The notes beneath the pieces are model-generated. The model was not told the DNA's origin, did no database searches, and worked only from the letters and a program-made list of their open reading frames with translations. Position numbers and translations under genes: made by a program. Positions 1-9,423 of a DNA stretch of 41,103 bases are shown here, piece by piece (position 1 is the first letter of the stretch; every line of letters starts with the position of its first letter). The stretch comes from Chloroflexota bacterium. GTDB lineage: Bacteria; Chloroflexota; Ktedonobacteria; Ktedonobacterales; JACDGC01. The stretch lies in the NCBI GenBank assembly GCA_021778805.1, contig JAJYBV010000023.1, positions 1-41,103 on the forward strand, read 5' to 3'.

Positions 1-1
1 G

Positions 2-850
<849 letters not shown>

Positions 851-952
851 TCAATTTCTTCATACCCTGTGCTAAAACTGTGACATTTTTATCTTACTAA
901 GCGTTAAGATATATATACGCAATATGCAAAAATGTGTTGCTATTGCATGACC

Positions 953-998
953 AACGATGGATCATACTTAAAAAATAAGATCCATCGTTTTCTATTTT
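953..998 (+). terminator. Probable rho-independent terminator
   Basis: A perfect 11-bp stem (AACGATGGATC at 953-963 with GATCCATCGTT at 979-989) encloses a 15-base loop. The stem ends in the T-rich run TTTTCTATTTT. It lies about 155 bases after the stop of the Ser/Gly-rich gene and just before the MFS gene, so it probably ends the upstream transcript. The rest of 798-1017 is AT-rich with no gene visible. Confidence 0.6.
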
Positions 999-1017
999 GT
1001 AAAACAGGTATCATACC

Positions 1018-2313
1018 ATGTCTCTAAAACCACTTTTATACACACCGCCGGAATTATCGGCAGAAAATCGTGTCCACGGCAGAAATGTTCTGTATCTGAA
1101 CGGATTCCTGATGCTGTTTGGTTATTTTACAATCATCAGTGTTACCGCACTGCATTTTACTCATGATATTCGCCTGACAGCAACAGCTGTAGGTGTTGCG
1201 CTGGCAGCCCGACAGTTTACTCAGCAAGGATTGGATCTGTTTGGCGGAGTATTTGGCGAACGATTTGGATATAGAATATCAATTACGCTGGGATGCTTTA
1301 TTCGCGCACTGGGTTTTATTGGATTTAGCATTGCCCGCACATTTCCGGAACTTATGTTTGCCGCACTGATTGCAGGTTTTGGCGGCATGTTTTTTGACGC
1401 GACCGGAAGCGGCGCAATGGCGGCAGTTGTAAAACCTGAGGAGCGATCACGCATTTTCTCTATTTCAGCAACCATTAATAATGTCGGCGCGGCGCTGGGT
1501 CCGTTAGTTGGCGTATTCGCATATGCGTATTGGGGCTATCAGCCGGTAGGGTTGCTTGCCGCGCTAGTGTTCGTCATCATCGGGTTGGAAACGTACTTCT
1601 TTTTGCCCGATCACATCGAGCGGTTTGCTGCATCTCAAAAAGTACCGGCGCCTTCGCTGGGCCGAAGTTTGCGCGCAGCATTAAGCAACCGGGAATATAT
1701 TATAACTATCGCTGCGTTAATGGGATTTTGGAGCATACTTTCACAAATTTCTCTTACTGTTCCGCTTATAGCTAATAAAATTGGCGGGGCTTCAGGTGTC
1801 GCTATTATTTTAGGAATTAATGCGTTTCTAGCTATTCCATTGCAATATCCGCTGGTGCGGCTTGCCGAACGATATATGAGCCTGATGAAAATATTAGGTA
1901 TTTCCGCCTTAATTTGTGTTGCTGGTATGGTAATCGTTTACTTTGCAACCAATATGCCAATGGAAATTACAGGCATTGTTTTAGCGACTATCGGCAGTTT
2001 AGCCGTATCACCTATTACTGCCGCAATCTCTGCTAAAGTAGCTCCGCCGCGCGCATTGGCCGTATTTTACGGCATATCAGCTATCGGCATTGGCGCGGGC
2101 GGCGCGTTGGGTATGTTCATCGGCGGCAGATTATACGATTTGCAGCAAGCATTACACAGCCAGTGGTTTTTGGGAGTTTTTACCGCAATCGTTGGCGTAA
2201 CAGTTGCATGGGCATTTCTGCAAACCAAAACGCCTGGGGTTTGTTCACTGCCAGCTTCGCGCAAAAATCTTGCAACTATGATGAAAGATCAGTCGGGAGT
2301 GGTTCATCCTTAA
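1018..2313 (+). CDS. MFS transporter, drug/efflux type
   Basis: The 431-residue protein has about twelve hydrophobic segments in two halves, as in the major facilitator superfamily. The loop after the second helix reads GGVFGERFGYR (residues about 76-86), which matches MFS motif A (G-x-L-a-D-r-x-G-r-k/r). The segment after helix 4 has the FFDATGSGAMAAVV and EERSRIF patterns seen in MdtH/multidrug-type MFS proteins. A longer central loop (residues about 196-220) separates the halves. The substrate cannot be told from sequence; small-molecule or drug export is inferred from family resemblance. Its 3' end overlaps the 3' end of the convergent miaA by 38 bases. Confidence 0.85.
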   Translation: MSLKPLLYTPPELSAENRVHGRNVLYLNGFLMLFGYFTIISVTALHFTHDIRLTATAVGVALAARQFTQQGLDLFGGVFGERFGYRISITLGCFIRALGFIGFSIARTFPELMFAALIAGFGGMFFDATGSGAMAAVVKPEERSRIFSISATINNVGAALGPLVGVFAYAYWGYQPVGLLAALVFVIIGLETYFFLPDHIERFAASQKVPAPSLGRSLRAALSNREYIITIAALMGFWSILSQISLTVPLIANKIGGASGVAIILGINAFLAIPLQYPLVRLAERYMSLMKILGISALICVAGMVIVYFATNMPMEITGIVLATIGSLAVSPITAAISAKVAPPRALAVFYGISAIGIGAGGALGMFIGGRLYDLQQALHSQWFLGVFTAIVGVTVAWAFLQTKTPGVCSLPASRKNLATMMKDQSGVVHP

Positions 2314-3247
2314 TATCACCGTTGCGCAAAAAATTATAGGCTATTTCCGCCGCTGATTCCACTACATTTGGATCGGCGGCGTTCAGCCAGTGAATAGCAG
2401 CGTCTCGGCGAAACCAAGTAAGCTGCCTGCGTATAAAATCGTGGGTAGCATATTTCATCAATTGAACCGCATCGGCCAAAGATCGTTCGCCACGCAAATA
2501 TTCCCCCATTTGCCGATATCCTAATGAAGACATTGACGGCAAACTCCAATCGTAACCTTTTTGCAGCAATTGGGTTGTTTCTTCCACCAAACCTAATTCC
2601 AGCATCCTGTCTATTCTAGCGTCGGCGCGCGCATATATTATTGCGCGATCGGTGTTTAGCCCAAGTTTCAGGCAAATAAATTCATCCTGCCCAATCTGAC
2701 GCTGCGCAGCAAGCGGCTGCCCCGAAGTTTGAATAATTTCCAGCGCGCGAATAACCCGGCGGATATTTGCAGCGGGAATTGCAGTTGCCGCTGCTGGATC
2801 GGCGCGCCGCAGCAGTTCGTGCAGCGCATCAGCGCCGTTTTGCGCTGCCAGTTCCTCCCATTGCCGCCGTTGCGCATAATCTGGCTCTGCCGCAGGGATA
2901 TGCAGCCCATCTGCAATCGCCTGAATATATAAGCCTGTGCCACCGGCCAAAAAAGGAATCTTTTGAGCATCGGCTATTGCATCTATTGCTTGCTTTGCCG
3001 CATGTTGAAAATCGTGCAGTGTAAACCGCTCATCGGGGTTAACAATATCAATAAGATGATGTTTGGCTAGCTTTTGCTCTTCTTCCGTCGGCTTTGCGGA
3101 GCCAATATCCATAAATCGATAGATTTGCCGTGAATCTGCGTTTACAATATCTCCGTTCAGCCGCTGCGCCAACGCTATAGCCAACGCCGTTTTACCGCAC
3201 GCCGTTGGCCCTACAATAACAATGAGCGGTTGCTTTTTCGTATTCAT
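2276..3247 (-). CDS. miaA: tRNA dimethylallyltransferase
   Basis: MiaA transfers a dimethylallyl group to A37 of tRNAs that read codons starting with U. This 323-residue protein starts MNTKKQPLIVIVG and has the P-loop GPTACGKT, the DSRQIYRFMDIGSAKP motif, HHLIDIVNPDERF and GGTGLYIQA, all hallmarks of the family, and the usual length. I chose the ATG at 3247, which overlaps the rqcH stop as ATGA and indicates translational coupling. A start 56 codons further upstream would put unrelated residues ahead of the P-loop and run inside rqcH. It is the last gene of the minus-strand group midA - merR/B12 - rqcH - miaA. Confidence 0.95.
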   Translation of the reverse strand: MNTKKQPLIVIVGPTACGKTALAIALAQRLNGDIVNADSRQIYRFMDIGSAKPTEEEQKLAKHHLIDIVNPDERFTLHDFQHAAKQAIDAIADAQKIPFLAGGTGLYIQAIADGLHIPAAEPDYAQRRQWEELAAQNGADALHELLRRADPAAATAIPAANIRRVIRALEIIQTSGQPLAAQRQIGQDEFICLKLGLNTDRAIIYARADARIDRMLELGLVEETTQLLQKGYDWSLPSMSSLGYRQMGEYLRGERSLADAVQLMKYATHDFIRRQLTWFRRDAAIHWLNAADPNVVESAAEIAYNFLRNGDIKDEPLPTDLSS

Positions 3248-5100
3248 CGAGTATTTTCGCCAGGTATATTTGGTTCCCGCCGGGGAACAGCTTGAATAGT
3301 GCGTTCTTTTTCGTAGGTAACCATACCGGGTCCGGAATTTTTCATCCGGCGCACATACCTTTGAAAGGTATAATCCACCGGAATGTACGGCGCGCCGCGT
3401 GATTGGCTGAACCACGCGGCCAGCGACGCAGCAAATTGAATAGTTTCGCCGTCCGGATCTTTTCCGGCGCTTTTAACAATCACGTGTGCGCCCGGCACTC
3501 CGCGAGCGTGCAGCCAAATATCTGATCCGGAGCCAATTTCAAATGTAACATATTCATTTTGCGCGCTGTTTTTCCCAACATACATCACAAAACCGCTGGG
3601 GCTTTTCACCTGAAGAATATTCATACTCTTCTTTTGATTCTTTTTGGGATTCTGCGATTTTTTCCCGGAAGATTTCTTGCGCGCTTTATCTGCCAGCAGC
3701 TTTGTTTTGCCGTTTTGCAAGTTATAGCCTTGGCGCGCAGCTACAATCATTTCTTTTACCTGATAGATATCATCAAGCGATTCCGCAATTTCCAGGTCGG
3801 TAAGCAACTGAGAAATATATTCCATTTCCGATTGCGTATCAGCAATTTGCTGTGGCAAAAGCGCCGCGCCGCGCCGCATTTTATGATATTTAGCAAAACG
3901 GCGTTCGGCGTTTTCCACAGCGCTATATTGCGGATCCAATTGCAGTGTAACGGCTCCTTCTCCGCTGCCATAATCGGGAACGGTAAAACTGCGCGCATGT
4001 TCAGGGATTTCATTGGCAAAAGATAGCAACAAATCGCCTTCCATTCGCAACGTTTCTGCGGATGCATACGAATGCTGCTCATCTTGCAAAGCGCCAAGTT
4101 TTCGCTTCAACCGATCTACGGCAGTATGCAGAGTTTTACGCAGCGGCGCACGGGCAGAATCAAGCGCGCTATGCCATTCTTTTGCGTTGAAATATTCCGC
4201 TATCATCTCGTTAGCAGAGTGGAAGGGTTGTGCAGCTCCTTGTAACGGGGTATATTCCGGAAATATGGCGGCGTCGGTTAATATGTGCTGATCGTCGTAA
4301 GATCCGGCCATATTCCAAGTGCGCTGCAGAGTTTTTTCTGCCATACGCCGAATCTCTGCGGCGATAACGCGGCAAAGTTCCGGCGCCTCCGGAGCGAATG
4401 GAGCGATAGTTTGGCCGGCGTCTCCGGTAGATTGAAAAACAATCCCTTTTGCTAAATCCGGGCTGACGCCGGCATACAAAGCCGTTATAGTTTTAGCGGC
4501 GTTCAGCGGTTCCGCAGGTGAAACGGCAGTGATATAAGCAAGAATATCTTCAGCGCGCGACTGGTCTGGAACATATTTTGCGTGTATAGCGCTGCCGATT
4601 GAAAATGTTTGCGGCGGTGGAGCTATATATTCTTTATTTGGCTGAATTGCCCGATAATGATTTACTTCCAGTGATACTTGGCGCAGTGCGCCCAATATCA
4701 TATTTTGATTGTTTACAAGAATAGCGTTGGAGGCCTGCCCCATAATTTCGGCATAAAGGATAGTTTCATCTTCATCTGAACGCGCCGTATGGATTGCCGC
4801 AATTCTTTCCCATTCCGGCTGAGCCACACCGACAATGCGCGCGCCCTCCAGATATTTGCGCAACAGCATAACAAATGCGCTGGGATCCGGCAAAATTTTA
4901 GCCGGTTTAGCGCGCGAAGCTGCTATACGCGCAAAACGCGAGTGCGCCGAAATAGTAAGCCACGATGTTTTACGCGCGCCAAATATCTGCAGCGCAATAG
5001 AGTCTGGGGTTGGCGCAATCACCGATTCAATATGGGCGCCAACAAAGGCAGACTGCATTTCTGAAACAACCGCGGTAATTGCAGCAGCGTCTATTTTCAT
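3244..5100 (-). CDS. rqcH: RqcH / NFACT-family ribosome quality control protein
   Basis: NFACT proteins bind stalled 50S-peptidyl-tRNA complexes and in bacteria drive C-terminal alanine tailing. The 618-residue protein has the N-terminal NFACT-N part starting MKIDAAAITAVV, the family motif EIMGQASNAILV (IMGrxSN), a central coiled/helical region (about 300-450), a Lys/Ser-rich linker (about 480-500), and the C-terminal NFACT-R part with WLHARGVPGAHVIV and PYIPVDYTFQRYVRR. The residue pair needed for tailing in RqcH/Rqc2 (Asp-Arg near position 98) appears here as E98-R99. I chose the ATG at 5100 because it matches the usual family start. A TTG seven codons upstream is possible, and neither start has an ideal ribosome binding site. 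Coupled to miaA by a 4-base overlap. Confidence 0.92.
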   Translation of the reverse strand: MKIDAAAITAVVSEMQSAFVGAHIESVIAPTPDSIALQIFGARKTSWLTISAHSRFARIAASRAKPAKILPDPSAFVMLLRKYLEGARIVGVAQPEWERIAAIHTARSDEDETILYAEIMGQASNAILVNNQNMILGALRQVSLEVNHYRAIQPNKEYIAPPPQTFSIGSAIHAKYVPDQSRAEDILAYITAVSPAEPLNAAKTITALYAGVSPDLAKGIVFQSTGDAGQTIAPFAPEAPELCRVIAAEIRRMAEKTLQRTWNMAGSYDDQHILTDAAIFPEYTPLQGAAQPFHSANEMIAEYFNAKEWHSALDSARAPLRKTLHTAVDRLKRKLGALQDEQHSYASAETLRMEGDLLLSFANEIPEHARSFTVPDYGSGEGAVTLQLDPQYSAVENAERRFAKYHKMRRGAALLPQQIADTQSEMEYISQLLTDLEIAESLDDIYQVKEMIVAARQGYNLQNGKTKLLADKARKKSSGKKSQNPKKNQKKSMNILQVKSPSGFVMYVGKNSAQNEYVTFEIGSGSDIWLHARGVPGAHVIVKSAGKDPDGETIQFAASLAAWFSQSRGAPYIPVDYTFQRYVRRMKNSGPGMVTYEKERTIQAVPRREPNIPGENTR

Positions 5101-5315
5101 GTGCCAAAAGCCGGGCCGCAAAGGCCCCTTTCATAGAGATTTGGGGAATACATCGGTTTGGCGGTAGTTTAGACAACACCATTCCCCAGTTCCTTGGCGT
5201 CTTCAGCTACTAAATGGCAGCAATGACGCAGAAACAGACCAACGCATGAACAATCCGGTTAAAGGAATGCCACCGGCTCTTACATCATCTACAGGCAAAG
5301 CGCAAACCGGCAGAT

Positions 5316-6506
5316 TTATTTTTGCCGCTCTTGCTGCAAATCTATAACCGCGCTGGCGCATTCATCGGCAGAAGCCCCTAAATATCTGCCGCGATAACGA
5401 TTACGCAGCATGGGATTATTTTGAATCAGCGAACCAAACACATAAACGGTGGATAGAAGCTGCAAATTTTTCTGCGCATCACTTAAAAATTTTGCGGTTT
5501 GCCGGAATCGCGGAGCCGCGGATACCGATAATAGTATATAATCCGGTTGCAACACATGCGCTTTTTCCAGCAGCATCGGCAAATGCGCCTTTTCTCCTAA
5601 ATATACCACTCTAAATCGTGCGCGCCGCAGCAGCAGCGCCAGCGTCAGCGCCTCGATATCATGCGGCTCCGAAGGTCCGCAGGCAATAATGACCAAAGGG
5701 CTGCCGCTGTGTTCTGAAATCATATCAAAATAACGAAACAGCCGGCTGCGTATATTCATAATTGCAAACTGCGCTTCCGGCAAATAATGCGAATCGCGCC
5801 GCCATTTATCCGTAATTTCTCGGACCGCCGGCAAAATAAATTTTGCGCATACCGACTCTAATTGTGAAAAACGAGAAAAAGCAACATCAAACAATTCACT
5901 GACTGCATTTGTATCAAATTTTGCGCAATCCTCTAAAAATTGCGCTTTTAATGTTTGATAATCTTGCCCAACCGGTATAGAGCCAGCCGTATCAGCCATA
6001 TGCCACATGACACCGCTTTGCCGCATTAATTCATCCGATTCCGCAGGCTTTCCTTGCAAAAGGGCAGGATCAGTATCCGTATAGCGCGCAGATTCCCACC
6101 CGCCTTTTGGCGCGTTAAGGCTGCCGGCCGTGCGGCTTTTCAACAGCGCATTCCGAATGCGCATCGCAGTTAAATTGGGATCGGCTCCCTGAATAAGCTG
6201 CTGCCGCATCCAAGTAAAGGCAATAAGATCTTTTTCAGAATAGCGGATTAACCCTTGCCGCTCGGTTTGCGGACGAACATTAATCAGCTGATCCCACGAC
6301 CACAAAGTAGCAGAACGCACACCAATGATTTTCACCAAAGATTCAATATCATATTGCGGAGTATCACCATAATTTTCAAAAATCGGCATATCCGAAGGGA
6401 TATTCACTGGCCGGCTGTTCTGCCCGATTTTGCGGGTGAAATTTGTATAGGTTGAATATTGAAACGGACTCGGCCCTTGCGCCGCATCCGATGGTCTATC
6501 TGTCAT
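5316..6506 (-). CDS. MerR-family regulator with cobalamin-binding domain (CarH-like)
   Basis: The 396-residue protein has a MerR-type winged helix (YDIESLVKIIGVRSATLW to IRYSEKDLIAF, residues about 52-95) preceded by an unusual N-terminal extension of about 50 residues. A helical B12-binding-2 segment and a Rossmann-like B12-binding fold follow. The cobalamin ligand motif is kept as EPHDIEA (the E/D-x-H-x-x-G type), followed by RRARFRVVYLG. The helical cap keeps the Trp (DKW) but reads PEAQFA where CarH has E-E-H-F-A, so Glu141 and His142 (Thermus numbering) are replaced by Ala and Gln. A cytoplasmic DNA-binding sensor is expected; its target is not visible. The gene sits between midA and rqcH on the same strand. 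Confidence 0.85.
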   Translation of the reverse strand: MTDRPSDAAQGPSPFQYSTYTNFTRKIGQNSRPVNIPSDMPIFENYGDTPQYDIESLVKIIGVRSATLWSWDQLINVRPQTERQGLIRYSEKDLIAFTWMRQQLIQGADPNLTAMRIRNALLKSRTAGSLNAPKGGWESARYTDTDPALLQGKPAESDELMRQSGVMWHMADTAGSIPVGQDYQTLKAQFLEDCAKFDTNAVSELFDVAFSRFSQLESVCAKFILPAVREITDKWRRDSHYLPEAQFAIMNIRSRLFRYFDMISEHSGSPLVIIACGPSEPHDIEALTLALLLRRARFRVVYLGEKAHLPMLLEKAHVLQPDYILLSVSAAPRFRQTAKFLSDAQKNLQLLSTVYVFGSLIQNNPMLRNRYRGRYLGASADECASAVIDLQQERQK

Positions 6507-6657
6507 AGGAATGAACCTTCCTTCGCTCGTTTAAAATCACATTGCAAATCAAAACTTATCTACGACACCAAATTGGCTAATCTTTCAGCAGTCTGCCAAC
6601 TTTGCGCCTGCATGAATAAAATACCTTATCCTGTTATAATACTACATTTCTCAGCGA

Positions 6658-7767
6658 TTACTCAGCGAGCTTCCGCTGAATAAGTGTTTGAAACCCGCCT
6701 AATCCGGAAGGATCTAAAAGCGTTTTTACAGCCGATCGCAAGCTTGAACTGCGGAAATAAGCTATCTGGCCGGCGTCGGTATGGCGTTCGGTTTCTGCTT
6801 GGGGAAATTGTGTATGAATGACATTTTGCATATCCCCAATTATTCCCAGTTCACTTAAAAAATCTCGCTGAGTAGTTAACTGTATCTGTTGCAGTCCATA
6901 TTTTTGGCCAATATCATTTAACGCTGTAAAATTAACATGTGCGGTAATATCCGTCTCCCCTGTTCGTTCCAGTGGATTTTCATTCGTTGTGTGGTCGGTA
7001 TAACACAACAGCGTGCCGCGCATGCGTTCAGGCGTATAAAGCGCTTCGGCTGCCGCGCCATAATCTATGGTTAGCGCGTATCCGTGTGTTTGCAGCGCAG
7101 AAGCAATTTCAGCCAGCCACTCATCCATCTGCAAATGAACTTCACAGCGCCACGAATCAGGCACTGGCAATTCATCTAAATGATAGCGGTGAATATAGTC
7201 CACTAAGCGCGCATCCGAAAGCGGCCCCAAAACCTCATGCAAAAATGGTTCTTCCGCGGTTGCGGCAACATACACTTCCATAAAACTGTGTTCACGCCGC
7301 TCTAAAATATGCGCGGGAAAAGCGTCTGGCAACTCATTGCTTAAAATACAGTGATACATATTTTTTTTCAGCGGCTGCATAGTTTGCGGCTCATGCATAT
7401 CGCGCGTATGGTAACGCAGAGCAGCGCAAAACCGTTTGTCATTTTCCGAAGCCCAATCTAAAACTTCACGGCGCAGTAAACCGCGGCCGGCGCCATCCTC
7501 CATCACCAAAAACACATCCGGAAATTTGAACTCTGCCCAAACAGAACGCAGCCAGCGCGCAATAGCGCCGCCAAATAGCGGGCTGACATCTGCGCTGGTA
7601 AAAAAATCACCAGACCATCCCGTTCTTTGAACCCCCGGCTGCGTATAATATCCCCAATCTGGCTCATACAGCGCGGTGCGCATATAATCCGCAAACGTAA
7701 TGACACCTCGTTCACGGATTGCGTCGGCCAAAGCCTTGCCTAATTCTGTTTGTTTTTGTTTACGCAT
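6658..7767 (-). CDS. SAM-dependent methyltransferase, MidA/NDUFAF7 family
   Basis: This is a 369-residue class I methyltransferase of the DUF185/Methyltransf_28 family. Supporting motifs are FADYMRTALYEPDWGYY near the N-terminus, GDFFTSADVSPLFG (about 53-66), EDGAGRGLLRREVL as the SAM-binding glycine loop, SNELPDAFPAH (the family has ELlDafPv) and LTIDYGAAAE. In eukaryotes the family methylates a complex I subunit arginine; the bacterial substrates are not established, so only the enzyme class is assigned. It is first in the minus-strand group and has a consensus -10 box 46 bases upstream. Nothing is missing from the core motifs. Confidence 0.88.
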   Translation of the reverse strand: MRKQKQTELGKALADAIRERGVITFADYMRTALYEPDWGYYTQPGVQRTGWSGDFFTSADVSPLFGGAIARWLRSVWAEFKFPDVFLVMEDGAGRGLLRREVLDWASENDKRFCAALRYHTRDMHEPQTMQPLKKNMYHCILSNELPDAFPAHILERREHSFMEVYVAATAEEPFLHEVLGPLSDARLVDYIHRYHLDELPVPDSWRCEVHLQMDEWLAEIASALQTHGYALTIDYGAAAEALYTPERMRGTLLCYTDHTTNENPLERTGETDITAHVNFTALNDIGQKYGLQQIQLTTQRDFLSELGIIGDMQNVIHTQFPQAETERHTDAGQIAYFRSSSLRSAVKTLLDPSGLGGFQTLIQRKLAE

Positions 7768-7812
7768 GATTCACATTTTCCTTAGCGCTACACAATATGT
7801 TGTTTATATGCT

Positions 7813-7818
7813 ATTATA
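7813..7818 (-). promoter_or_regulatory. -10 box for the midA gene group
   Basis: On the minus strand the bases read TATAAT exactly, 46 bases upstream of the midA ATG. No good -35 is found at 16-18 bases spacing, so only the -10 is supported. The 270-base gap 7768-8037 between the divergent midA and receiver genes holds no convincing gene. Confidence 0.45.
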
Positions 7819-8037
7819 CAAGTTAGGGCTTCCAATTTACAGCGCAAAGCCGCTGAACAAAAAACCGCGCAACCACCGGATGTTTTTCAAGCAAAAACAG
7901 AGCGTTCACTTATCTGTTTCAAAAGCAGCGCGGCCGGTATTTCCAGCCGTTAGCCACCAACTTTGGCAAGGAAACGCACAACACACTGCGCACAGAAAGC
8001 CATCATAAAATTTTACTCAGCCGGAGAACTTGCATTG

Positions 8038-8460
8038 ATGATTGCGCAACATGATTTGGAATCGCACTATTGTATTCTGCTGGTAGAAAATGATCCCGGA
8101 TGCCGAAAGCTGGCAGAGAGTATCTTATCACATTTAGGCTTTCAATGCATTACCGCGCAAAATGGCGCAGAAGCGTTGCGCTTTGCGCAAATAGCGCAAA
8201 TAGATTTAATTATCACCGATATTACTTTGCCCGACGGTGATGGCTTGCAAATAGCGCAATCTATTCGAACTTTGAAAAAATACGGGGATCTTCCGCTTAT
8301 CTTTGTAACCGGCCTTAGCGATATAGAGTCCCGGATGAAAGCAACCGGCATAACCGGCGTAACAGCCATACAGAAACCATATCGGGTTGCGCAGTTTCGT
8401 CAAGTTGTTGTGAAAACATTGGAACATACGCCAACAGAGCAAGAAGGATTACGCTCATGA
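8038..8460 (+). CDS. Stand-alone receiver-domain protein (CheY/Spo0F-like)
   Basis: The protein has 140 residues and consists almost only of a response-regulator receiver domain. The acidic pocket is EN-D (residues 17-19), the phospho-acceptor is D61 in LIITDITLPDGDG, the switch residue is T91 in FVTG, and the conserved Lys is K113 in QKPY. No DNA-binding output domain follows, so it must act by protein contact or within a phosphorelay. I chose the ATG at 8038, preceded by a GGAG; an upstream in-frame start at 7963 adds residues outside the fold. Its stop overlaps the moaD start as ATGA, so the two are translated together, which is an odd pairing. No histidine kinase is present in the window. 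Confidence 0.88.
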   Translation: MIAQHDLESHYCILLVENDPGCRKLAESILSHLGFQCITAQNGAEALRFAQIAQIDLIITDITLPDGDGLQIAQSIRTLKKYGDLPLIFVTGLSDIESRMKATGITGVTAIQKPYRVAQFRQVVVKTLEHTPTEQEGLRS

Positions 8461-8705
8461 TCATCAACGTAAAATATTTTGCTTCGCTGCGCGAAATAGT
8501 ATCAATTGAACATGAACAATTTGACTTACCCGGCGAACAATCCATCTTAAGCGTGCGCAGCGCAATTTTAGCGCGGCGCCCGCAGCTTTCCGGCATAATA
8601 GAAAAGTGCAAAACCGCCCGCAACAGAAATATTGTATTATTATTAGATGAGACTGTCGCCGACGGTGATGAAATTGTTTTATTGCCGCCTATGAGCGGTG
8701 GCTAA
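8457..8705 (+). CDS. moaD: MoaD/ThiS-like sulfur carrier protein
   Basis: The 82-residue ubiquitin-like protein begins IINVKYFASLREIV, has the MoaD pattern of spaced hydrophobics and Arg/Pro (AILARRPQL), and ends in PPMSGG. The terminal Gly-Gly is the site adenylated and thiocarboxylated when MoaD feeds sulfur to molybdopterin synthase. Length is normal. No other molybdenum cofactor gene is in the window, so a role in another sulfur-transfer route cannot be excluded. It starts inside the last codons of the receiver gene (ATGA) and is followed 35 bases later by ribE. Confidence 0.85.
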   Translation: MIINVKYFASLREIVSIEHEQFDLPGEQSILSVRSAILARRPQLSGIIEKCKTARNRNIVLLLDETVADGDEIVLLPPMSGG

Positions 8706-8740
8706 ACAATAATAGTGCCCTACAGGGGGAATTTGCGCCA

Positions 8741-9349
8741 ATGTTTACCGGTATTATCGAAGAAACCGGCGAAGTTGTTCAGTTAACAAAGCAACATAAT
8801 CTTACACTGCTGACCGTTCATTGCAACAAAGCGCTGGAAAACACACACATCGGTGACAGCATAGCCGTAAACGGCGTATGCCTTACAGCAATAGCGCTGA
8901 CAAACAGCGACTTTACGGTAGAATTACAGCCGGAAACATTGCGCTGCACTAATTTGGGCGATTTACAATCGGGCGGCGCTGTCAATTTAGAACGCCCAAT
9001 GGCGCCAGATGGCAGATTTGGCGGCCATATGGTGCAAGGTCATGTTGATTCTACCGGTATTATCCGCGAATTCCGCCAAGACGGCCCGGCAATAGAAGTG
9101 ACAATTGAAACAGAGCCGGAATTAACCCGCTATATTGCGCCAAAAGGATTTATCGCGGTAGACGGCATTAGTTTAACCGTTGTGCAAACTATGCCGCAAA
9201 AGCATATGTTTACGCTCACCATTATCACACACACACAAAATATGGTCACACTTACGCACAAATCTCATGGAGATCGTGTTAATATTGAAGTAGATATCGT
9301 CGCCAAATACGTAGAGTCACTTTTGACGAATTATCCCAAAAATACCTAA
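8741..9349 (+). CDS. ribE: Riboflavin synthase, alpha chain
   Basis: This enzyme dismutates two 6,7-dimethyl-8-ribityllumazine molecules to riboflavin. The 202-residue protein starts MFTGIIEETGEV and has two lumazine-binding repeats: residues 1 to about 97 with VNGVCLTA and about 98-195 with GGHMVQGHVD and VDGISLTV. These are the standard family signatures at the usual length. The start is preceded by AGGGGGA. It lies in a plus-strand run of receiver, moaD, ribE and ddl. There are no ribD, ribA or ribH neighbours, and only 35 bases lie upstream, so an FMN riboswitch does not fit in front of it. Confidence 0.96.
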   Translation: MFTGIIEETGEVVQLTKQHNLTLLTVHCNKALENTHIGDSIAVNGVCLTAIALTNSDFTVELQPETLRCTNLGDLQSGGAVNLERPMAPDGRFGGHMVQGHVDSTGIIREFRQDGPAIEVTIETEPELTRYIAPKGFIAVDGISLTVVQTMPQKHMFTLTIITHTQNMVTLTHKSHGDRVNIEVDIVAKYVESLLTNYPKNT

Positions 9350-9423
9350 CATTTGTGCGGCGCCGAATATATCACCATTTTCTATTCTGAATATTCCATT
9401 CTCTCGTAAGGCGGAAATTAAAC

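Noticed and set aside
3248-3415. 56-residue N-terminal extension of miaA
   Set aside because: It is the out-of-frame shadow of the rqcH 3' end. The P-loop starts right after the ATG at 3247, as in known MiaA.
5101-5315. Possible gene or RNA in the gap upstream of rqcH
   Set aside because: Only a long-loop TGGGGAAT/ATTCCCCA inverted repeat (5142-5149, 5181-5188) is seen. No frame with a ribosome binding site and no RNA fold is convincing.
8706-8740. FMN riboswitch in front of ribE
   Set aside because: Only 35 bases separate moaD and ribE, far too few for an RFN element.
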